A stretch of 64,000 nt of DNA from the NCBI GenBank assembly GCA_016630955.3, contig CM050000.1, positions 1,178,001-1,242,000 of the forward strand, given 5' to 3'. Origin of the DNA: Didymella arachidicola (lineage: Eukaryota > Ascomycota > Dothideomycetes > Pleosporales > Didymellaceae). Numbering within the stretch: position 1 is the stretch's first letter; each line of letters starts with the position of its first letter. Under the pieces are notes generated by a model. It was not told where the DNA came from. It saw nothing but the letters and a program-made list of their open reading frames with translations, and did not search any database. Positions 10,616-21,618 of the stretch are shown here, one piece after another. The translations under genes and the position numbers were made by a program.

Positions 10616-12355
10616 ATGGGCATCCTGACTATGGTCGAAGATCGGCCCACACCGAAGAGCGTTTACAATTGGCGCGTCTATGTGTCTGCAATGACCGCGT
10701 CGTTTGCTTCTTGCATGATTGGCTACACAACATCCTTCATCGGCACAACAGTATCACTCGAGTCCTTTCAGGATGAGTTCGGCCTTTCTTCAATGCGTTC
10801 CTCGCAGAGAAGCTTGATCCAGGCCAATGTCGTCTCCTTGTTCCAGGCCGGAGCTTTCTTCGGATCCATCTTTTCCTACGGCACGGCGTACTACTTCGGC
10901 CGACGCATCACACTATGGACTTTTGTCACCATGTTCATCGTTGGTGTCTGCATCACCTTTGCATCTATTGGGGGCCACCTTGGACCCATGTATGCAGGAC
11001 GTTTCATTTCTGGGTTTGGCGTTGGCGGCTGCACAATGATTGTAAGTTTGTTGATGATCTCATACAAGTCCCGGGCTTACGCATTAGTAGGTTCCCATCT
11101 TTATTTCTGAGATCGCACCGCCCGCTATACGTGGCCGCCTTGTCGGTACCTACGAACTTGGTTGGCAAATCGGTGGACTCGTCGGTAAGAACGATACCCA
11201 TCCTCCTAGCACAATGAAGCTAACGGAGTAGGTTTTTGGATCAACTTTGGCATGACCCAGAGCGTCCCCTACGGTCGCAACCAGTGGCTCATCCCGTTCG
11301 CTGTCCAGCTTATTCCGGCCGGTATGGTTCTTATTGGTAGTCTCCTGTTTCTTCGAGAGACACCGCGCTGGCTATGGACTAGAGGTCGACGAGAGAAGGG
11401 CATTGCCAACCTCTGTTGGTACAGGCAACTGCAGCCAGATGACACATACATCGTCGAGGAAATCGAGATGATGGACCTCCAAATCAACGACTTGCCCACT
11501 GGCTTCATCAAGCCCATTCGGCTGGCGCTTACTAACAACACTGTGCTGTGGCGCCTGTTCCTGGGCCACATGCTCTTCCTCCTCCAGAACTTCTCTGGCA
11601 TCAACGCTATTGTGAGTTTAGTGTGCTACATGTTATCAGTGTATGAGCTAACAGCGTAACAGAATTACTACTCGCCAACAATCTTCCGCACAATGGGCGT
11701 CTCCAACACCGAGACAATCGACCTCATGACCGGCCTCTTCGGCGTTGTAAAATGCGTCATGACCATCCTCTGGCTCACCGTGCTGATCGACAAGCTCGGC
11801 CGTCGCACCCTGTTCCTGGCTGGAGGCGCCTTCGGCGCAGCATGCATGATCACCATCGGCGCTTTGATCGTCACGGAGCCCGCCGCCGCTGAAGGTGCGG
11901 GTCTATCCGGACAGGGCATTGCAACTATCTTCATGATCTACCTCTGGACTTGCATCTACATCACGTCCTGGAATGGCACACCCTGGGTTGTCAACGCTGA
12001 GATGTTCAACCAAGCAACTCGAAATGTCGGCCAAGTCGGCGCGTCGATGGCCAATTGGCTTTGGACATTCGTCATTGCGCGCATCACGCCCAACATGGTT
12101 GCTGGCATGGGTAAGAACGGGTTCGGCATGTACTTCTTCTTTGGTTCGATTAGCGCTTGCGCGGTAGTGTTTGTATGGTTCTTGGTGCCGGAGACGAAGA
12201 GTGTACCGCTTGATCAGATGGATAGGCTGTTTGAGATCAAGCCGGTGAGGGGTGCACAGCCGAAGCTCATGGATGAGTTGGCGACGAACAATGCTGTGTT
12301 TGCGAAGCTGGATCGCAAGGATGAGGACGTTCCGCAGCAGGTTGAGAAGCGATGA
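10616..12355 (+). CDS. MFS sugar/quinate permease, QutD-like
   Basis: A plasma-membrane proton symporter of the sugar porter family, 530 aa from exons 10616-11041, 11091-11184, 11232-11611 and 11663-12355. All three introns (47-51 nt) have GT(A/G)AG donors and AG acceptors and keep phase. The N-terminus MGILTMVEDRPTPKSVYNWRV closely follows the quinate permease family (QutD/QA-Y). Sugar-porter signatures are present: GRRITL after TM2, YAGRFISGFGVGG in TM4, PAIRGRLVGTYEL, FLRETPRWL before the central loop, DKLGRRTLF, and VPETKSVPLDQMDRLFE at the end. Twelve hydrophobic spans fit. No quinate catabolic enzyme lies nearby, so the substrate could equally be another cyclic acid or sugar. Confidence 0.9.
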
Positions 12356-13876
12356 GCAATATGCCGTCCAAATAATGATGAATACAACGTGTGATACTCC
12401 ATCACACGCAGACGAGTGTTTCCAAACAATTTATTGACTCCTCTCTCTATCCATGGACGTTTTATCACTGCGCAGCTAGGGAGCAAAGCAACACAGCAAG
12501 CGCTTTGCCAGGACTCTGTCCTCATGAGCACTTGTAGAAGACGGACATGCGAGCAAAGCATTGTTGAAGTCTCCCTTGGTTAACGAGGCATGGGCAGCAT
12601 CGACGCTTCTACCACAATCGAATTAAAACACTGTACTTCGCGATGTATACATGTCTGAGAACTGTCCAGAACTGTTCCTTTCCTTAAACATGCAATCATG
12701 ATACTGCAAACATTCGTGCCAACTTGCGTATCGGCTTTCGAGAGTCAGACGCATAACAGAAGCAAACTCGGCAAAATAGCTACACATTTCTGACAGAGAC
12801 ATGGGTAGTTCGAGTGTCGCATTTGAGTGGCGCAACAGACTTCCTGTGAATGGAAACGTAAGCGCAGAAGCAGCGGGCGACTCCAGAAACTAAGAACATT
12901 GAATTGAAAACAAAGAGGCCATGTCCTGATCTGATACTGCCTTTTTGGCGACCTGATGGTCCAGTGGGGGAGAAAGGACACGCACTCATGTCCGCCTGTC
13001 ATTCACTATTTGCGGGTACATTTGATGCAAATCCCAGGAATCGAACCATGCCCTTAGGCAATCAAGGTTTCGAAGACAACGATCAGAACAGCGAGCATAT
13101 GATATGACTAGATATACTTGTCGTCGAGTCTCAGAACATGCATGTGATTCAATTGCTTTTTTCGAGTGTAAGATGTTGGTGTGCAATACAGATGCAAAAG
13201 CAAGGGAAACGCAAGGTGCGGATTTTATAGACCGTAAGCTAGACGGCGGGACCGGAGAACATACAGACTGCTCATGGACTTTTTGATTTTTGGAAAGCAG
13301 AAAAGAGGTGCGTGTTGAGCAGGATGCGCAGAGAGTTTGCGAAGCTTATGTAGAACCGGGAGAAGCGGATCGAGAGGTCCAGAAGACAGAAATGAATTGA
13401 TTAAGATGTGTAACTGGTGGAACAAGGAAGTTGCGGTATAGAGCACATGCGTAGATAGCAAGGATCTCTTGGGCAGACACATGCCTCGTCTGGTGACGGT
13501 TCTTTGATTACAATGACACACCTGGCACAGGGAATTGATAACAAAGTCGATCGCAACTATTTTGGTATTTTTGGGGTTGTTCGCAGGTAGCGTATGTTGA
13601 ACTGTTCTTTTGGTCATGGCGATCTTCACATGGTCGTGGGATAGGAGAGGGGGCCGACAGACATGAGTTCGGAAATTTGGACAGGGCTCAGAAGACATGG
13701 AAACATCTAGGATAACTTTTGATTAAAAGACAAACTGAACTGTAGATGCAGAAGCTAGACCATACACTGGAGACTTTTTATCTGCGGACCACCACAGTAA
13801 CGGGAAGGCACAAACGTGTGGGTCGTAACATGTACTTCATTGTTTTTGGCACACTAACGAAACACTCCTACAAAAC
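12356..13876. other. Convergent intergenic region, no gene seen
   Basis: About 1.5 kb between the 3' ends of the permease and the thiolase. Several short frames exist on both strands, but none has splice support or recognisable composition. Probably 3' UTRs and spacer. Confidence 0.4.
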
Positions 13877-15176
13877 TTACAACTGCTCGTTGACAAACAG
13901 ACCAGCCATACCCATACCAGTACCAATGCACATACTGGTTAACAGAATCTTCTTCTTCTGCCTCCTGCACTCACTCAGACCTGTGACAATCTGGCGTGCT
14001 CCTGTGCAACCCAGCGGGTGACCAAGCGCGATAGCACCGCCCCTGACATTGAGCTTGTTGTGGTCAATCTTCAGTGTCTCGAGGCAGTACACTGCCATCG
14101 AGGCGAAAGCCTCGTTGAGCTCGATGAGGTCGATATCGTCGAGTGTGAGCTTAAACTGGCTCAGCAGCTTGGGGATGGCGACCGAGGGGCCAATACCCAT
14201 GATCCTGGGTGGAAGACCAGCGACTGTGGCGCCAACGTACTTGGCGAGGATGGGCTGGCCGAGCGCCTCGGCCTTGGAGCGCTTCATCAAGAGCACCGCA
14301 GCGGCACCGTCGGTCAGTTGGGAGGAGTTACCAGCGTGACTCCTGTCGCCGTGAGGCAGGAATGCAGGCTTGACCTTCTGGAGAGACTCGAATGTGGTTC
14401 CAGCACGGATTCCCTCGTCTCTTGTGAGCGTGACCTCCTTTACCTCACCGGTCTTAGGGTCCTTGATAGTGGTTGTGATAGGGACGATTTCATCGTCAAA
14501 CCAGCCCGCTTTTTGCGCAACCTCAGCACGACGGTACGACTCAGCGGCGTACCTGTCCTGACGTTCGCGCGAGATGTTGAAGTCCTTGCCAACGTTCTCG
14601 GAGGTCTGGCCCATGGGCTGCATGCAGTCGGCGGCCTCCGGGTTCTTGAGGATCTCGTCGACGAAGGGGCGCTCGAGGCGGTCGCCGCCCGCTGTCATGC
14701 TCTCAGCGCCTATAGCGAGACCGCACTCGATGGCGCCGACGGCAATCTGATTGGCGATGTCCTGCACGGCCTTGAGGCCCGAGGAGCAGAAGCGGTTCAG
14801 AGATGAGCCGGAGGTGGTGTTGGGGAAGCCCGCGGCAAGCATGGAGGCGCGGATATAGTAGGCGGCCTTTGCGTCCGAGACGTTGCCGCAGCAGATATCT
14901 TCGACAACGGCGGGGTCAAGCTTCGACTGGGCAACGACCTGCTTGAGAGTCTTGACAAGCAGGCCATCGAGTGTTGTGTCCTTGAAGCCTCCCTTGTAGG
15001 CTTTTGTGAGGGGTGTGCGGATGGCGAGGGTGATGACTACATCGTCGGGGTTCTTTGTGGTGCTGTCTTGTATTAGCGGTGATGTGCGAGAGAGAATACG
15101 GCCATACGTACATGGCAGACAGGCCACTGGTGGAGGGCGAGATCTGAGCGACGATCGACTTGAGACGTTCTGTCAT
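13877..15176 (-). CDS. POT1: 3-ketoacyl-CoA thiolase, peroxisomal
   Basis: Performs the last, thiolytic step of peroxisomal beta-oxidation, cutting 3-ketoacyl-CoA to acetyl-CoA and a shortened acyl-CoA. Exon 1 is 15112-15176 and exon 2 is 13877-15062; the 49-nt intron (donor GTACGT, acceptor ACAG) closes phase and gives 416 aa, the usual length. The first residues contain R4-L5-x5-Q11-I12, a PTS2-like peroxisomal targeting nonapeptide; there is no PTS1 at the C-terminus. Catalytic features: Cys114 in SSLNRFCSSG, His370 in GGAIALGHPLGC, Cys400 in MCIGTGMG. Signature blocks GAESMTAGG and NEAFASMAVY are intact. A CCTCGG hexamer lies about 150 bp upstream. A cytosolic acetyl-CoA acetyltransferase is less likely given the N-terminus. 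Confidence 0.92.
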
Positions 15177-16357
15177 CTTTGCGGTGTTTTGTGATGGCAA
15201 ATAGGGTACTATGTTCACGCAATCAAATCGAGAAGAAGGTCACCGAGATCAGCAAGGGAAGACGTTGAACGCGGTGCGATGCGGATGCGGAGAGCTTTAA
15301 CGAAGATGGGGTTGCTGCGCGGGCCTCGGCTCATGCTTAAATCACGGGGTCCGTTCGGCAGTCCCCAGACCGCCCAGGCCTTGGACGTTTGCATCAACTC
15401 ACCTCGCGGTGCCGAGCTCGAGGCTGATAGTATTCCTGATAAGATCGTGACATTGCACTGCTATTGGTGACTTTGTGACTGCAAGCGTGGACATGAGGGT
15501 TGGGTGATGGTGGACTTACCCAAACAGGCAACTTTGCAAACCATCGATCGCAGGAATTATTATACCATACAGTTCAAGCCGGAATGCTCAGAGTGCTTCC
15601 GGACTCTCATGTCGCCAAAGACACCGGATACACCACACAACGATCAAATATTGTCAGACTTCCGGAGACCTATGGACCTGCAAAGATCGTCACAATTGTC
15701 ATCGAATACCTCTGTCAAAGATTAACCTCTCTGCGTGGGCCCAGCTGTGGCGGCGACATGAGCGTACACAAACAAAACGCTCGAGTGGATTCGGTGAACT
15801 GCTCATAAACGAACATACGAAGAAGACCGGCTTGAGTTAGGCACAAGGGGTGCCTGAAGTAATATCATGTCGCTACAAATGAGTCGACGTCTCGGAACAT
15901 CACTCATAAAGCAGGTACGATGACTGAGGATTCGCAGGCAGGGAAAAGGTCAGCAGCCGCAGCAGGATCTTTCCAGCCCCAGAAGTATGACGAGGCTGCA
16001 GTATCCCTGCAAAGACTCACTGACTCTCTTCTGTAATGGAGAAGGTCTACGATCTCGAGCAATTTACAGTAACATGGTTGAGCTACTCCTGAGTTGACTG
16101 CCCCGTGGCACGTTGGTATGTCGTTCAAACATGAGCTACAACCGTTTGGCCAGACAGTACTCAAAAGGGATCGCCCCATCGGGAACGCTCACTGTGTACG
16201 CACAACGTAAGATGTTCACCCAGAGAATCAAGGGGGCGGTTTTCACCCCGATCAGAATGCTAATATGGGAGACAGATCACTAAAGAAGATACGTACCTCA
16301 AGCAATCCTTTCCCACAGACCAATCGTTTGCTTCAACTCGGAGCATCCACGTAGCAC
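15177..16357. other. Intergenic, thiolase promoter and spacer
   Basis: About 1.2 kb between two divergent genes. Apart from the CCTCGG core at 15324, open frames at 15500-15808 and 15904-16179 lack coding character and splice signals that would join them. Confidence 0.4.
15324..15329 (+). promoter_or_regulatory. CCTCGG core (candidate fatty-acid response site) upstream of thiolase
   Basis: CCTCGG lies 148 bp upstream of the thiolase start codon at 15176 (gene on the minus strand). It is the core bound by FarA/FarB/CTF1-type regulators in related fungi. The same core precedes ETF-alpha in this window. Confidence 0.4.
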
Positions 16358-16903
16358 ATGATGGCTTCACAAGGATCATCTCCTTCAGTAAATCTCGATC
16401 CTCGAGCGCTACGCCTCATCTCGCCAAGGATGTCGCCCCTCATCACAGGTAAGTCCCCATATCTCAATCTTCCGTCTCGATCGCTGACACATGCAGACGG
16501 CAAGGTGAGTCTTGTCCTTACAGAAGACTACCGTATTAACCCCTACTTAATCTACAAAGACGGTGAGTGGTTCCCAGGTTCCATAATCATCAACCAGGCA
16601 GATGATCGCCACATGCGGTACATTCTAGGCATCAGACTTGAGCGCCAGAGACTGTGGTGCAGTGCCCCAGGCCAGAACGGACTGCGCACTATGTCCGCAG
16701 GCTGGGTCTTGCACTTCGATTGCAATCCAGACTTGATACTGGCGAAGTCTGTTAGGGAGCAGAATGGGTATATGGCGACGAGGGACCTGTTGGGGTTGCC
16801 GCCGCTTAGGTGGGCGGCGGATTTGAGGTTTCTTGCGGAGCGACAGGAGGAAGAAGCTTATGGTGTGGACATTATAGTAGATGTTGGCGCACCGCGTGGG
16901 TAA
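16358..16903 (+). CDS. Hypothetical protein with an in-frame, stop-free intron
   Basis: No family recognised. Exons 16358-16448 and 16497-16903 give 165 aa. The 48-nt intron has a GTAAGT donor, a GCTGACA branch and an ATGCAG acceptor. Its length is a multiple of three and it has no stop, so an unspliced message would give 181 aa with 16 extra residues. The body reads as a compact soluble domain (ITDGKVSLVLTEDYRINPYLIY, GWVLHFDCNPDLIL) and ends in a charged helix. Codon pattern and splice quality support a real gene. Two adjacent ATGs open the frame. Confidence 0.55.
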   Translation: MMASQGSSPSVNLDPRALRLISPRMSPLITGKSPYLNLPSRSLTHADGKVSLVLTEDYRINPYLIYKDGEWFPGSIIINQADDRHMRYILGIRLERQRLWCSAPGQNGLRTMSAGWVLHFDCNPDLILAKSVREQNGYMATRDLLGLPPLRWAADLRFLAERQEEEAYGVDIIVDVGAPRG

Positions 16904-18144
16904 GAGTAGAGGGCTAGGTAATGGAGTTTGAGCTTTTATCGATTGAATGCTGGCTACCAGTATCGTCAACTGAATCTGCGTCGAGGGTTTCCAGTACTAG
17001 ATATCGAGATACTTGATGATGACAGAGTGTTGTTACACCTATCGTGTTGCATAAGAACAGCGCCTGAACTTTAGTCTGCCAGCTATCGAACTCGGTGCTG
17101 CGGTGCATGTGAATCGATGTTGTAATTTGAATCTTTCAATGGACGCAAGGATAGTGATTACCTTTGCGTTCATCGAACCCCTAATGTGGCCGCAAGAGTA
17201 ACCAGCACTAGTCATACTAAGTAATCAGAGACATACTATCAAGCCTCATCAACGTTCGGTAGGCTCGTTACCACATCAAGCGTTAGCATACGAGTTCAGT
17301 TTACTTGCCTGGGCAGATCGTTCTTGGGCGGCTAAATCGAACCGAAAAAGTAGGTCAGGTCTTTACGCGATGAGAATATACCCTGATGACGCTGTACGAG
17401 AGCTTTGAAAACCTATACGATGTGGTCGTGCAAGTTACCTGGGCAATAATAGGAGCCTGAAAGTTAACTCACGGGGCATCGGGTCGGGACTTCCTCCCGT
17501 ACGCTCGACTGACTCTCTCTAGACTTCTAACAAGCTGAACAGCGCCTCACGCGATTTGCTCACTATGTGACACCAAAAACGGCACTGATAAAATAGATGT
17601 TGCCTTGCACGTACGACCCCATATGACCTTATTGGTGACCTCACGCCCCAGTTGCTGAAGAAGAATACAATGTCGTCTTCAGCGATCATCATGACATCGG
17701 TCGATACTATTAGCGGTTGATGAATCGAAATGAATGAATGGCGGGCGCAATAAAGACGGTGAATTGGTTGGTACCGTTATACCCAAGAGAAAGCCATCAT
17801 TTGCAGCAGTACCTGAGAGCAGCATTCGTACCAGCAAAAGATGCACCGAATCATTTGGATGGCAATTTGAACCTCCATTACGATTGAGTTTCAACGATTT
17901 GCACACCGAAGGCACATAAGCATAATTCATGAAAGCACATAACGTAATACGGAACTTTTTCGCAACCTCTAGCATTCTTTTGTGATGTGTCAGGCGCTTG
18001 TCTTGAGATGGTGTCGCCAATCCTGGACATCCACTCGCATCACGAAACTTCCCTTTCCAGGGGTTTCATGAGATAAGTGGCTGCCTTTGGCCATCAAAAG
18101 CCATATGTGTCTATTCAGTCGCCCAAACAAAACCCATATCGCAC
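16904..18144. other. Convergent intergenic region, no gene seen
   Basis: About 1.2 kb between the 3' ends of two genes. It is AT-richer and its frames are short. I see no RNA gene, repeat or element in it. Confidence 0.4.
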
Positions 18145-19501
18145 TCAGGGCTCCTTCTGCGCAGGTCCGCGCTTCCGCAGTCCAAACTCCAAGTTGACAA
18201 GCGTATCTCTGGGATTCGTGTATGACGGCGGCGGCGGCGGCGGCGGCGCAAAACGCGGTGTTATCGGTGAGACCGTTGGGCGACTTGGTGTCCGCACTCC
18301 CAGTTTGCCTGACACTCCGTCAAGCTTCCTATGACATTTTGGCGTCTGAGCAGACATCAGTAATTCACTAGAATCGGCTACATAGGGTCTTTTCAACGGC
18401 GACTGTGAGCTGAGAGGAACGTTGGTGATAGGCGCGGTGGCGGATTCTACTTGGGTTGGCCGTTTTATTGGTGTCGTGCGAACGGCCATTCTTCGTTCGG
18501 CCTCGTCGATGCCCAATTCGAATGCCTGGCTGATGACTCCATGAAGTGCGAGGAACGGGAAAGTAAGGATGTTGCGGAGTGGGATGCGGACTTCTGCTTG
18601 GACGGTGTTCTTCTGGCTGTTGATCACGGCTCGCTCGCCAGCTGACCTTGCAGTGTGACTCTGTTCACGCTTTTCCTTTTCCGCCCCAGCCTCTAGTTCC
18701 GCGGTTTCGATCTTGTTTGAGGTTTTGTTCTTCTGCCACAGCTCGAGGGCGCACCGATTGAGGTTCTGTGAGGTTACGGGCGGTAACGGCTGCCTCAGTG
18801 CACGAATGAGGGCTTGCGTGTGCATGACGTTGAGTTCGAGTCTAGGCGAAAACGAGTCGCGAATTTGAAGGTACCATGCCAGACACTGGGTAAGTGCCCT
18901 TGCATCTGGCCCTGAGGGAATACAATTCAGGCCACGCAGCAGATCGTCGAAGCTGGGTGCAAAGAAGCCCTGTAATCTGTCGTCTAGGTAGAGGCCAGGC
19001 TTGAGTCCGACGGTGCACATATCTGGGTCACCTCTGCCTTCGTATCCAACCGTCTTGTATTCTGGCAATCGGCGTTTCATGGCGTCGCGTTGTATCTGAT
19101 TGAAAGTCGAGGGTGACATGTGGTCTTGATGAGGTCCACGAAAGGTCACCTGAACCAGTGAGTTAGTGAATTTCTCGAAGCTGGATTCTCTTGTCAAGTA
19201 CCTGAATGCCTAGGATTTCTTGCCCATGGTAATCGTTTTGTACAAGACGAAACATCACATCCTGCCAACGGACGTGATGAGGATAGTACACACAGATTTC
19301 GCCGAGCGAGAGCGGTACACCAGGTGGGAAGAGGGCATCTGGGCCCACTGCGTCCGCGAACCAGTTGTAGGTCTTGATTAGCTCCTGACGTGTGGCACCG
19401 CGGGCTCTAACGGTGGCACAAATCTGCGCCATGTTTACGTCGTGAGTCTCATCTTGCCATACGCCGTCCGACTGTGGGCTTGTCAGCCGTTTTGGCGGCA
19501 T
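18145..19501 (-). CDS. Hypothetical protein with proline run near the C-terminus
   Basis: No family recognised. Exons 19202-19501 and 18145-19149 give 434 aa; the 52-nt intron has donor GTACTT, an ACTAAC branch and acceptor TTCAG and is phase 0. The first 250 residues look globular (MAQICATVRARGATRQELIKTY, PLSLGEICVYYPHHVRW, DDLLRGLNCIPSGPDARALTQ). The later part is charged and disordered and ends with a seven-proline run encoded by a GGC-repeat tract (18228-18248) and a short basic tail. The ATG at 19501 overlaps the end of an upstream open frame (19449-19970), so the true gene may start further upstream through an intron I could not place. Confidence 0.55.
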
Positions 19502-19970
19502 GACGTGTTGACCAAGAGCATTGACTGGCTTTGTATTGGGGTGTGGGGGTTTTTGGTTTTCGAGAGAGTGTATGATGGTCGCGGGGTGTAGACGATGGAC
19601 AAGGCAGCTGGTAAATCATGCTGTCAGGACCCGCAACATCGACGCTTTCACTTATGAACTGAACTCGATCAAGGGTCTGTGTGGAAGCATCGAACTCGCT
19701 GGCGATAATTGGACTGCGGCTCTGGAGGGTCGCCAAGTTCAGTGCAGCGAGCGCTTTTGTGCGTCTGTTGGTCTCGATGAAACCAATCCGTTTAGTGCCT
19801 GGAAAGGTCGTTACCACATTATGGTCATCGTTGAATCTTTCCCAGAGCGGTAGATCTGGTGGTAAGTTCGCTATATCGAAGCACTCGAGGACGTCGGTCG
19901 CATACCGCGGGTCGCAATTAGTCGGTGTCCATATCATTGGATGATGGGATCGAGTCTGCCAGTGCAGCAT
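19449..19970 (-). CDS. Hypothetical open frame, possibly an upstream exon of the adjoining gene
   Basis: An open frame of 173 codons from the ATG at 19970. It reads like real protein (TDVLECFDIANLPPDLPLWE, VVTTFPGTKRIGFIETNRR) but matches no family I know. It runs 53 bases past the start codon of the adjoining gene on the same strand. A good branch site (GGCTGACAAG) and CAG acceptor occur at the overlap, but no donor in this frame gives the right phase. It may be the 5' exon of that gene or a separate small gene. Confidence 0.35.
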   Translation of the reverse strand: MLHWQTRSHHPMIWTPTNCDPRYATDVLECFDIANLPPDLPLWERFNDDHNVVTTFPGTKRIGFIETNRRTKALAALNLATLQSRSPIIASEFDASTQTLDRVQFISESVDVAGPDSMIYQLPCPSSTPRDHHTLSRKPKTPTPQYKASQCSWSTRHAAKTADKPTVGRRMAR

Positions 19971-20754
19971 TTTCTTTTGTGTACTATGTCCACAGCTAAC
20001 AAAGCCGCATTGTACCTTAAAGGCCAGAATCAGGTAAAGCAATGATAATGATGAGGATATCGGTATACATTTAGCTGGCCTGTTGCGATGCCCTCAGTGA
20101 TGTGAGACTCGGCGATCGTAGGTGAAGAAGCGCTGTCAGAGTGGAGAAGAACCATGAGGGTAACGGTGGAGGACTCAAGCTTGGAAGGTGCAAGCTGTGC
20201 CAGCCATGGCAAGTAGCCAACTTGCAGTCTCCCTCCTGCTCGTCACTTCCCCAATGCTTCCTGCACGCACCCGGCATTGGAGACCTTTCAAAGCTCTCCG
20301 GTGGATCTGGCCTTGAAGGCAATTGTGCATCGTCAATCTACTGACCATTCTAGCCCCCAGGACATCTCATCACCCGTGTTCCGTTTGGTCGCTCCCACCT
20401 TTGACAATACAGCTCATAGCAGCAAGACTCTTAACGCGCACAGTCGGCGCCAATACTGCGAATTCCAAATGCGGCGGGATGAGAGGTATTCCACCGTTGT
20501 CTTCTGATGGTATTTGAACTCGATTGCGATAAGATTGAAGAGCGAGACCACGTTGGATATGCAGCGGGAAGATGCCCGTAGCGCGTCGACGTCGAAGACG
20601 GTTAGGCCTCCGATAAACTGTTAATTACGTCATCCCTATCAACCGAGGCCATTTCCGCATCCTGCAGTATCCGATGATACATACGATCTACCCACCATGT
20701 AGAACCTTACTATCTTCAAGAAACAGCAATCACTCAACATTTCACCCTGTCGTT
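19971..20754. other. Intergenic, no gene seen
   Basis: About 780 bp between divergent genes. Possible small upstream exons of the minus-strand gene could lie near 19980-20040 (GTACAA donor-like site), but nothing firm. The stretch before 20755 is the likely promoter of the GlcG-like gene. Confidence 0.35.
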
Positions 20755-21201
20755 ATGACGACGAAAACGATTCCCACGTTGACGCTCGAAGGCGCGCGCA
20801 TCGCGCTTTCCGCCGCCGAACAACGCGCCAAAGAAATTGGCGTACCCATGAACATCGCAATCGTCGACCACGCAACACACCTTCTCAACTTCGCACGCAT
20901 GGAAGGCGCGAAATTCACATCGATAAACATTGCTATCGATAAGGCGTTCACTGCCGCCGGCCACAAGGTGCCTACATCAGTGTATAAGGAGAATGTGTGG
21001 CCTGGCGGCCCTGCGTATGGCATCAATCACACAAATGGCGGCAGGTTCAACACTATTGGCGGCGGGCTACCGATTGTTCTCGATGGGGTAGTGGTGGGTG
21101 CCATTGGGTGTAGTACAGGGACGCCGGCGCAGGACGAGGATGTCAGCTCGGCGGGGAAGAAGGCTGTGGAGAAGAGCTTTGTGCTGAAGGCGAAGCTGTG
21201 A
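20755..21201 (+). CDS. GlcG/HbpS-fold protein (DUF336, haem-binding-like)
   Basis: A single-exon gene of 148 aa belonging to the GlcG/HbpS family (PF03928). Bacterial members bind haem or small organics; fungal members are mostly uncharacterised. Family features in order: a first helix with ALSAAEQRAKEIGVPMNIAIVD, then the strand and loop HLLNFARMEGAK, then AIDKAFTAAGHKVPTS, then GGGLPIVLDGVVVGAIGCSTGTPAQDEDV, the most conserved block, and a closing helix. Length is normal for the family. An upstream in-frame ATG at 20674 would add 27 residues with no family counterpart, so I chose the ATG at 20755. Confidence 0.85.
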   Translation: MTTKTIPTLTLEGARIALSAAEQRAKEIGVPMNIAIVDHATHLLNFARMEGAKFTSINIAIDKAFTAAGHKVPTSVYKENVWPGGPAYGINHTNGGRFNTIGGGLPIVLDGVVVGAIGCSTGTPAQDEDVSSAGKKAVEKSFVLKAKL

Positions 21202-21618
21202 GTAACGAGGTTCTTGGCAACAGGGAGCGGGGGGATCGCAAGCAAGAACGAGATCGCCAAAGTCAGCAAGTAATGATTGACAAGTTTTGCTGGGCTCCTT
21301 GATCGAGGATGCTATGGAGCCTTCATACATGCTTTTTGCTGTTCCAAGCCTTGACTCCCATATCTTAGCTGGAGCTTCCCGACAGTACATCTGTGCTCTC
21401 ATCCTGAACCCACTCCGCCCATCTCAGCAAAATTACACAGCTTTTCTGGGCTGCTCTTCACCAACTCGCAGACTCTTATTCTGAGGATCCGCATCGTGAG
21501 CCACTGTCTGCTGCGTGATTGACCTCGCCTTCCATTCTGGAATTTTCGAACGATTTTTTAGAAAAGTCTCGATGCTCTGACAATCGCGGTAACCGAAGCG
21601 GGAACCTGGCAGCAGTGT
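21202..21618. other. Intergenic, no gene seen
   Basis: About 400 bp between the GlcG-like gene and the deaminase-like pseudogene, on the same strand. Nothing recognisable apart from short chance frames. Confidence 0.35.

Noticed and set aside
13037..13047. tRNA-like B box GGTTCGATTCC on the minus strand
   Set aside because: The flanking bases do not form a T-stem and no A box or acceptor stem can be paired at proper distance; it is a chance match.
14018..14806. 262-codon plus-strand frame within the thiolase gene
   Set aside because: Exact antisense of a well-conserved enzyme with all catalytic residues in place.
10616..15176. A quinate-use or fatty-acid gene cluster around the QutD-like permease
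   Set aside because: No quinate dehydrogenase, dehydratase or regulator pair lies nearby; neighbours are unrelated housekeeping genes.
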